From: Bacteroidales bacterium 45-6
GTDB lineage: Bacteria > Bacteroidota > Bacteroidia > Bacteroidales > Dysgonomonadaceae
Length of the DNA stretch: 7,488 bases
NCBI GenBank assembly: GCA_001897035.1
Contig: MKRS01000499.1
Coordinates: 1-7,488, forward strand
Direction of reading: 5' to 3'
Shown here: piece by piece, positions 1 to 4,927 of the stretch
Layout: each line of letters starts with the position of its first letter
Position numbering within the stretch: position 1 is the first letter of the stretch
The notes under the pieces: model-generated
Databases searched by the model: none
Told to the model about the DNA's origin: nothing
What the model saw: only the letters and a program-made list of their open reading frames with translations
Made by a program: the position numbers and the translations under genes

Positions 1-1160
1 CCAAGTACAAAGCATTGGGGGTAACCAATGCCAGCGACTACAACCGGGTGAACGGCAACCTTATGAGAGGACGCATCACAGGCCGGATCGTGGAAGCAAT
101 CCGGGCCCAGGCCGCCCTGTTGGGGGCCAGTCCTGCATACAACAAGGGGTCAAGCGTGACGTGGGAAGAGGCTGCAAATTACGCAGCGAAAGTACTCGAC
201 CGTATCAATGGCGTGAGCGGGTTGGCCGTCAACGGGGGTACCTGGTACACAAATGTGGCGGAAATTGATGCATTGGGTTCAGGGGTAACTCCTCCTGAAA
301 TCATTTGGAGAGGAGACAAAAGCAATGATGCAAACGCGGCGGGTCTCGAACTGGAAAAGAACAATTTCCCGCCTTCACTCTTTGGTAAAGGCCGTGTGAA
401 TCCTACCCAGAACCTGGTGGATGCTTTCCCTGCTGCAAACGGTTATCCTATCTCAAACTCGGCAAGCGGATATGTTACAACGAACCCATATAGCAACCGC
501 GATCCCCGATTAAACAAGTACATCCTAGTGAACGGTAGCACCCAAGGCCCTAGCAACACGGTGATTACTACCGGAACTTATGGCACGAATTCGGACGCAT
601 TGAACAAGGAGATCCTGTATTCTACCCGGACAGGCTATTACTTGCGCAAGCTGTTGCGATACGACTGCAACCCCAATCCCGACTATAATACACCGCAATA
701 TCACTATACGGCGCGGATTCGATACACGGAAATATTCCTTGCATACGCCGAAGCAGCCAACGAGGCTTACGGCCCATTGGGCAAAGGCACGCACAACTAC
801 AGTGCTTATGATGTGATAAAGGCCATACGGACAAGAGCCGGAATCGGCATTGCTAACGGCGACGCTTATCTCGAAAGCATTAAGAACAACAAAGACGATA
901 TGCGACAATTGATTCGCAACGAACGCCGCCTGGAACTTTGCTTCGAAAACATCCGTTTCTATGATCTGCGACGCTGGCAAGTACCTTCCCTTAACGAAAC
1001 GGCGAAAGGTGTAAAAATTGACAAGCTAGGAGACGGGTCACTTTCTTTTACGCCGATCGATGTGGAAACCCGAAATTACAAAGATCACATGTATTATGGC
1101 CCCATACCTTATGAAGAGATTCAAAAATGGAACCAACTTCAACAAAACAAGGGCTGGTAA
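1..1160 (+). CDS. SusD/RagB-family outer-membrane glycan-binding lipoprotein (5'-truncated by the window)
   Basis: Codons are in frame from base 3, and the frame is open through the left edge (K-Y-K-A precede the TTG at 15), so the true start is upstream. The 385 visible residues are the C-terminal part of a protein that is usually 550-600 residues. Visible family marks are a TPR-like helix with GRITGRIVEAIRAQAALLGA and the following SPAYN, then NPTQNLVDAF, NRDPRLNKY, YTEIFLAYAEAANEAYG, AIRTRAGI, the conserved RNERRLELCFENIRFYDLRRW region at about 905-980, and the typical SusD ending PIPYEEI...GW. Family role: a surface lipoprotein that binds oligosaccharides and acts as a lid on a SusC channel. 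Its SusC partner should be just upstream of the window. A DUF1735 lipoprotein and a GH10 xylanase follow in the same direction, so xylan or xylo-oligosaccharide is the inferred ligand. The final TAA is at 1158-1160. SusD family assignment is firm; the ligand is inferred from context only. Confidence 0.95.
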   Translation, partial: KYKALGVTNASDYNRVNGNLMRGRITGRIVEAIRAQAALLGASPAYNKGSSVTWEEAANYAAKVLDRINGVSGLAVNGGTWYTNVAEIDALGSGVTPPEIIWRGDKSNDANAAGLELEKNNFPPSLFGKGRVNPTQNLVDAFPAANGYPISNSASGYVTTNPYSNRDPRLNKYILVNGSTQGPSNTVITTGTYGTNSDALNKEILYSTRTGYYLRKLLRYDCNPNPDYNTPQYHYTARIRYTEIFLAYAEAANEAYGPLGKGTHNYSAYDVIKAIRTRAGIGIANGDAYLESIKNNKDDMRQLIRNERRLELCFENIRFYDLRRWQVPSLNETAKGVKIDKLGDGSLSFTPIDVETRNYKDHMYYGPIPYEEIQKWNQLQQNKGW

Positions 1161-1196
1161 TCGGCCTGAACTATTAATGATAAATATTATAAGAAG

Positions 1197-2303
1197 ATGA
1201 AACGATTGAATTTATTATCAATACTATCTGCTGGCCTCCTTGCTTTATCAACCACCTCGTGTGAAAATCAGGATCAAAGTTTCCCCGATTATGACACGCA
1301 AACGGTGTATTTCTCATATCAGTCACCGATAAGGACGATAACTTTGGGAGAGGACATCTACGACACAAGCCCCGACAACGCCCATAAGTGCCAAATATAC
1401 GCCACTTGGTCGGGGGGCTATTCCAACAATAGCGATGTCAAGATCAACATCGTGGTGGACGAATCGCTTTGCGACAACCTTTACTATGCAGATGGCTCAA
1501 AGATAAAGCCTATGCCTGCCAATTATTACAAGCTGGCTGCCAACGAAATAATCATTCCCAAAGGCTCTATTTCGGGAGGTGTGGAAGTGCAGCTAACCGA
1601 TGCGTTTTTTGCAGATCCTGCTGCCCTCACCACCACCTATGTGATTCCGGTACGGATGACGGGTGTCAGCGACGGCACCACCATCCTGACTGGCAAAGCG
1701 AAAGCTACGGTAACAAATCCGGTTTTGACCAATGCCGTAGACTGGGAGGTTCTTCCCAAAAACTTTGTGATGTATGCCGTGAAGTATATCAACACTTGGG
1801 AGGGATACTACCTGCGACGCGGGAAAGATGCTATCACGAAAGACGGTGTCAATTCCGCTGTTGTGCGCCATTCCAAATATGTTGAAAATGATGCGGTGTG
1901 GAAATTGACAAGCCTGTCTTTGAGCAGCATCAGATATCCCATGGATTACAAAAACAAACTGGGTAATGATTTGAATTTTGCACTAAACCTGAATTTCACA
2001 GGAGACAATTGCGCTGTCACGGCTCCAACCACCATGTATCAAGTGAACGATTCGGTGAAGGTTTACGACATCGTGGTAAGCGGCCAAGGAAAATTTGTGA
2101 AAGATGGCGAAGTCAAAAGCTGGGGCAACCAAGACCGCGACGGCATCTATCTCACCTACCAAACCTCCTACAAGATTGAGATCAAATATCCGAAAGCTGG
2201 TCTTCAGACCGAAACCCAATCGGTGGCATACAATACCTCCGACACTTTGGTTGCCCGGAACAGAGGGGTGACTATCGGAACATTTGAATATGCAAAGAAA
2301 TAA
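1197..2303 (+). CDS. DUF1735 (BT_3987-like) domain surface lipoprotein, XusE-like by position
   Basis: A 368-residue protein starting at ATG 1197, 36 bp after the SusD stop. The signal peptide ends in a lipobox with LSTTSC, lipidated Cys22, then E-N-Q-D; acidic residues after the Cys suggest surface export in Bacteroidota. Residues about 30-172 resemble the DUF1735/BT_3987 N-terminal fold, with the recognisable run TVYFSYQSPIRTITLGEDIY and a strand-rich pattern ending near the NYYKL/IIIPKG segment. Residues about 175-368 form a second, strand-rich domain (VDWEVLPKNF, WEGYYLRRG, VWKLTSLSLSS) resembling the C-terminal domains named DUF5627 or DUF4361; I cannot tell which. There are no catalytic motifs. 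In xylan PULs a protein of this type (XusE in Prevotella bryantii) lies between SusD and the GH10 gene, exactly as here. Its molecular role is not settled; surface glycan binding is the usual proposal. Only 22 bp separate it from the next gene, so the two are almost certainly co-transcribed. Confidence 0.85.
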   Translation: MKRLNLLSILSAGLLALSTTSCENQDQSFPDYDTQTVYFSYQSPIRTITLGEDIYDTSPDNAHKCQIYATWSGGYSNNSDVKINIVVDESLCDNLYYADGSKIKPMPANYYKLAANEIIIPKGSISGGVEVQLTDAFFADPAALTTTYVIPVRMTGVSDGTTILTGKAKATVTNPVLTNAVDWEVLPKNFVMYAVKYINTWEGYYLRRGKDAITKDGVNSAVVRHSKYVENDAVWKLTSLSLSSIRYPMDYKNKLGNDLNFALNLNFTGDNCAVTAPTTMYQVNDSVKVYDIVVSGQGKFVKDGEVKSWGNQDRDGIYLTYQTSYKIEIKYPKAGLQTETQSVAYNTSDTLVARNRGVTIGTFEYAKK

Positions 2304-2325
2304 TTTAACCTAAAGAGCAAATATT

Positions 2326-4035
2326 ATGAAATTATACAAGACGTTATTGTTGGGAGCAGTGGCACTGATGACGATTGTCTCATGCGCAGACAACGAACAA
2401 CTATCGTTCTCCGTTGACGAGCCGGCAAGCATCACTTCGTTGAAATATCTCAACGATTACAATGTACTGAAATCGTATGTTAACAACTCCACCGACCCCA
2501 ACTTCAAGTTGGGCGTAGGTGTCTCAGTGAGTAGTTTCAATTCGAATGGCGTAGAATACCGGCTTATCTCTTCCAACTTCGCCGAGATGACTGCCGGCTA
2601 TGAAATGAAGCACGGAGCTGTTGTGCAAGACGATGGCTCCTTGGCACTTGACGGCATTAAGACATTCATTGCCAATGCAAAGACAGCCGGAGTGTCTATA
2701 TTTGGACACACCTTGTGCTGGCATGCCAACCAAAATGCAAAATACTTGAACAGCCTCATCGCTCCAACGGTAGTTCCCGGAGCGGGGGATCCAAGGTGGG
2801 AAGTTGTCACAGAACAAAAATTTGAGACGAGCGATGCCTCAAACTATTCCTACAATAGCAATGCGCAAGCTTCGTTCACAGCGACAGGACAAGGCAATGG
2901 AGATGGGGGACGAGCATTGAAGATTACAAATGCCTTGGTGAGAGACAACGACTGGAACTGCCAGATGTTCGTAACATTCCCTCGCGCAGTGGTTGCCGGT
3001 GAAAAATGGAGACTCACCATGGATGTGAAATCAGATGCTACCGCCTCCTATTCTACTCAAGCCCACACGGCACCAGGGGCATACAAGTTTTGGGATTTCT
3101 TTGGCACCATCACTTCTACATCCCAATGGGCGACATACACCAAAGAAATTACCATTTCAAGCGATCAAGCAACTTGCAACACCATCGCTTTCAACTTGGG
3201 TAAGACGGCAACCAATTATTACTTCGACAACATCAAAGTGGAATTCTTCAACCAACATCCAACTTCGGGTACTGTGGAAAAGACTCCCGAAGAAAAGAGG
3301 CAGATCATAGATGCCGAATTGGACCGATGGATCTCGGGCATGGTTGACTCTTGCAAAACGTATGTGAAGGCATGGGATGTGGTGAACGAACCCATGTCAG
3401 ACTGGCCAGACCCTTCGCTGCTGAAGACCGGTGTCGGCAAAACATTGGGACAGGACGAATTCTACTGGCAAGACTACCTGGGCAAGGACTACGCAGTGAG
3501 GGCATTCCAGATTGCGCGCCAGCATTGCAATGCTGGAGACAAACTGTTCATCAACGAATATGGGCTGGAAGGCGCTGACCAAGCCAAATGCGCCGGACTG
3601 ATAGCTTATGTGAGCTACATCGAAAGCAAAGGACAGAAAGTGGACGGAATAGGCACGCAAATGCACGTGACTCTCGGCCAAACTTCGATGGAGGGAATAC
3701 GGGCAATGTTCACCAAGCTGGCAGCTACCGGAAAACTCATCAAGATTTCGGAATTAGATATGGGTATCAGGCCTGCGGGAAGCACCACAAACTTGATCGT
3801 GTCGGAGCTCACCGATCAGCAACAAAAAGAAATGGCTGCTTTCTACAAACAGATAATCAAAGCCTATTTCGAGATCATACCTGCTGCCCAGCGATATGGA
3901 ATCACCCAATGGGCAATTACCGACAGCCCAGCAGGATCTTCGTGGAGGCCAAACGAGCCGATCGGCTTGTGGACGAAAGACCATTCGCGCAAACATGCAT
4001 ACGCTGGCTTTGCCGATGGATTAGCTGGAAAATAA
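2326..4035 (+). CDS. GH10 endo-beta-1,4-xylanase lipoprotein with an inserted carbohydrate-binding module
   Basis: A 569-residue lipoprotein: the signal peptide ends TIVSC with Cys20, followed by A-D-N-E, which fits surface display. The GH10 barrel starts near residue 45 and shows EMK (in GYEMKHGAV), GHTLCWH (127-133), WDVVNEP (350-356) with acid/base Glu355, the GTQMH segment with His447, and ISELDMG with nucleophile Glu476; QWAITD lies at 528-533. All catalytic parts are present, so it should be active: internal cleavage of beta-1,4-xylan by a retaining mechanism. Between GHTLCWH and WDVVNEP lies an extra stretch of about 150 residues that looks like a CBM4/9/22-type beta-sandwich, the design known from Bacteroides and Prevotella PUL xylanases such as Bacteroides intestinalis Xyn10A and Prevotella bryantii Xyn10C. 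This explains 569 residues against about 370 for a plain GH10 enzyme. It is the last gene of its operon; a hairpin follows 32 bp after the stop. GH10 includes a few other specificities, but xylanase is by far the likeliest. Confidence 0.95.
   Translation: MKLYKTLLLGAVALMTIVSCADNEQLSFSVDEPASITSLKYLNDYNVLKSYVNNSTDPNFKLGVGVSVSSFNSNGVEYRLISSNFAEMTAGYEMKHGAVVQDDGSLALDGIKTFIANAKTAGVSIFGHTLCWHANQNAKYLNSLIAPTVVPGAGDPRWEVVTEQKFETSDASNYSYNSNAQASFTATGQGNGDGGRALKITNALVRDNDWNCQMFVTFPRAVVAGEKWRLTMDVKSDATASYSTQAHTAPGAYKFWDFFGTITSTSQWATYTKEITISSDQATCNTIAFNLGKTATNYYFDNIKVEFFNQHPTSGTVEKTPEEKRQIIDAELDRWISGMVDSCKTYVKAWDVVNEPMSDWPDPSLLKTGVGKTLGQDEFYWQDYLGKDYAVRAFQIARQHCNAGDKLFINEYGLEGADQAKCAGLIAYVSYIESKGQKVDGIGTQMHVTLGQTSMEGIRAMFTKLAATGKLIKISELDMGIRPAGSTTNLIVSELTDQQQKEMAAFYKQIIKAYFEIIPAAQRYGITQWAITDSPAGSSWRPNEPIGLWTKDHSRKHAYAGFADGLAGK
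2797..3249 (+). other. Carbohydrate-binding module inserted in the GH10 barrel (residues about 158-308)
   Basis: Residues about 158-308 interrupt the catalytic domain. The segment begins WEVVTEQKFE, contains G-RALKITN, NDWNCQMF (Trp210), EKWRLTMDVKS, YKFWDFFGTI (Trp256) and QWATYTKEITI (Trp268), and ends YYFDNIKVEFF. This order (disordered N-terminal link, strand pairs, then a closing 'FDNI' strand) is typical of CBM4/9/22-like beta-sandwiches. Trp210 and Trp256 are candidate sugar-stacking residues. It is a single module. The exact CBM family is not decidable by eye. Confidence 0.75.
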
Positions 4036-4064
4036 GAGATTGACTTTCATATTTCCTACTATTT

Positions 4065-4118
4065 AGTATCACCGGTTCGTTCTTCAGCGCAATCTAGAAG
4101 AATCAACCGGTGATTACT
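4065..4118 (+). terminator. Hairpin after the GH10 gene, probable transcription terminator or mRNA 3'-end stabiliser
   Basis: Left arm 4068-4085 (ATCACCGGTTCGTTCTTC) and right arm 4097-4114 pair over 18 positions with one C-C mismatch (4078/4104) and one G-T wobble (4079/4103). The loop is 11 nt (4086-4096). Bases 4065-4067 can pair further with 4116-4118 across a one-base bulge. A modest T-rich tail (TTATTTG) follows. It lies 32 bp after the xylanase stop, as expected for the end of the operon. The weak T-tract makes strict rho-independent termination uncertain; stabilisation of the 3' end is the alternative. Confidence 0.6.
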
Positions 4119-4213
4119 TATTTGTCGTTCGATGTGAATAAAACAAAATTGAACGGTTTCTCTGTCGCAATGATAAACAATCGATCAATTTGTAGTGTAC
4201 GAACGAAACTAAA

Positions 4214-4246
4214 TTGTGTCGGAGCAATAATGGATATGTATCTTTG
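4214..4246 (+). promoter_or_regulatory. Bacteroidota-type promoter (TTG ... TATCTTTG)
   Basis: TATCTTTG at 4239-4246 matches the Bacteroidota -7 consensus TAnnTTTG perfectly. TTG at 4214-4216 could be the -33 element, with a 22-bp spacer that is slightly long. Transcription would start near 4253. It is the best match I found between the two genes, so it is the leading candidate for the SusC promoter, but it lies about 670 bp before the SusC start codon. It could instead drive a small RNA. PUL SusC genes are commonly activated by a hybrid two-component or sigma/anti-sigma regulator; none is encoded in this window. Confidence 0.5.
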
Positions 4247-4289
4247 TAGACCCCTGATTTCAATTCTCGCAAAATTATTAACATAAATC

Positions 4290-4332
4290 CTTTAGATCGA
4301 ACTCAGGTTAATTAAACAGAGTTCGATTAAAG
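4290..4332. repeat. 14-bp inverted repeat with a single bulged G
   Basis: Left arm 4290-4304 (CTTTAGATCGAACTC) and right arm 4319-4332 (GAGTTCGATTAAAG) pair perfectly over 14 bp if G4295 is bulged out. The loop is 14 nt (4305-4318) and contains the palindrome TTAATTAA. No T-tract follows on the + strand, so it does not look like a terminator. It begins about 37 nt after the predicted start of transcription, so it could be a leader structure, or a DNA operator for a dimeric regulator. Confidence 0.55.
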
Positions 4333-4367
4333 CATTGTGCTATGTATATATAGAACGTCAACATTCA

Positions 4368-4444
4368 TGTTTATCGATAGTTTCTTGTCGAAAAAAGAAT
4401 AAGCTGCGAGCACTGATTATTTGTTTATAACGAAGTTGTCGAAA
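4368..4444 (+). repeat. Imperfect direct repeat (TGTTTAT ... TTGTCGAAA)
   Basis: Copy one at 4368-4393 and copy two at 4422-4444 both begin TGTTTAT and end TTGTCGAAA, with 10 and 7 bases between the blocks. The TTGTCGAAA copies are 51 bp apart. It may be a regulator binding site or the trace of a local duplication. The repeat is short and could be chance in AT-rich DNA. Confidence 0.35.
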
Positions 4445-4879
4445 CACTTGAGTCTGGTATGTTCGACCTGGCACAGTTTTTTTCAACTCGTAATTAACCG
4501 ACTCAATAAAGGCCCTCTTCGGTTATACAGAAAGATATTCCAAAACCCATCTAAAATCAAAGGAAGATTCGATATGATTGCATTTTTAAACAAAAATTTA
4601 CGATTTATGTAACCAGGTATACCCCTAATTGTTACCGACACCACAGTCATGTAACCATGACAAAACAAATAGAAACGTGTAAAGCTACATACTACAATAA
4701 AAAGCCATAAATTAGATAAATATTTTTTAATAAAATTGATAGCCGTAAGACAGGCCGTTAACCAGGAATACAATCAAAAAACAATACCATGCTTAACTCT
4801 ACGTAACTTAATCTAAAAGAGGGCTTCATCTACTACGCATGCCTCCTCAAAACATACATTTCCAGTCACTTACCAATCA

Positions 4880-4927
4880 ATGAAAATTGAAACATCTAAA
4901 ATTAACTTTAAACCTATGATTTTATGA
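4880..4927 (+). other. Possible 15-codon upstream frame overlapping the SusC start (ATGA)
   Basis: ATG at 4880 opens a 15-residue frame (MKIETSKINFKPMIL) whose TGA stop at 4925-4927 overlaps the SusC ATG at 4924-4926 in the sequence ATGA. This arrangement allows translational coupling or leader-peptide control. No ribosome binding site is visible, which is normal in this phylum, so the sequence alone does not show that it is translated. Confidence 0.25.

Larger units (their letters stand above)
4036..4923 (+). other. 888-bp AT-rich intergenic region between the xylanase operon and the SusC gene
   Basis: No convincing ordinary protein gene was seen on either strand. The only open frames (a TTG-started 63-codon frame at 4421-4612 and a 96-codon frame on the other strand at 4483-4773) have no recognisable domain and no start context. 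The region is clearly richer in A and T than the flanking genes. It contains a terminator-like hairpin (4065-4118), a Bacteroidota promoter match (4214-4246), a bulged inverted repeat (4290-4332), an imperfect direct repeat (4368-4444) and a 15-codon frame that overlaps the SusC start (4880-4927). From about 4450 to 4870 I see nothing else that is clear. Confidence 0.8.

Noticed and set aside
525..980. 151-codon frame on the - strand within the SusD gene
   Set aside because: It lies entirely opposite a firmly recognised SusD coding region and shows no domain; it is a shadow frame, like the other reverse-strand frames under the GH10 and SusC genes.
3588..4043. 151-codon + strand frame overlapping the end of the GH10 gene
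   Set aside because: It overlaps conserved GH10 sequence including the nucleophile region, and its translation is rich in Arg and His with no domain; shadow frame.
4270..4277. Reverse-strand match to the -7 box (TAATTTTG) for an antisense RNA
   Set aside because: No TTG-like -33 element at a suitable distance on that strand, and the match is likely by chance in AT-rich DNA.
4296..4330. tRNA-like GTTCGA sequence
   Set aside because: GTTCGATT resembles a tRNA T-loop, but no acceptor, D or anticodon arms can be built around it; the bases belong to the bulged inverted repeat.
4421..4612. 63-codon frame on the + strand in the intergenic gap
   Set aside because: Starts with TTG, has no recognisable domain or start context, and lies in AT-rich DNA with many stops in other frames; I found no support for a real gene or for a transposase remnant.
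4646..4661. Small palindrome GTCATG-TAAC-CATGAC
   Set aside because: Only 6 bp per arm, with no extension and no link to a promoter or gene end; expected by chance in a gap of this length.
4483..4773. 96-codon frame on the - strand in the intergenic gap, with hydrophobic stretches
   Set aside because: The hydrophobicity is explained by A/T-rich codons on the reverse strand; there is no family resemblance and no promoter box at its start.
4512..4824. Inverted pair GCCCTCTT (4512-4519) and AAGAGGGC (4817-4824), as possible ends of a mobile element
   Set aside because: Only 8 bp, no target-site duplication seen, and no transposase between them.
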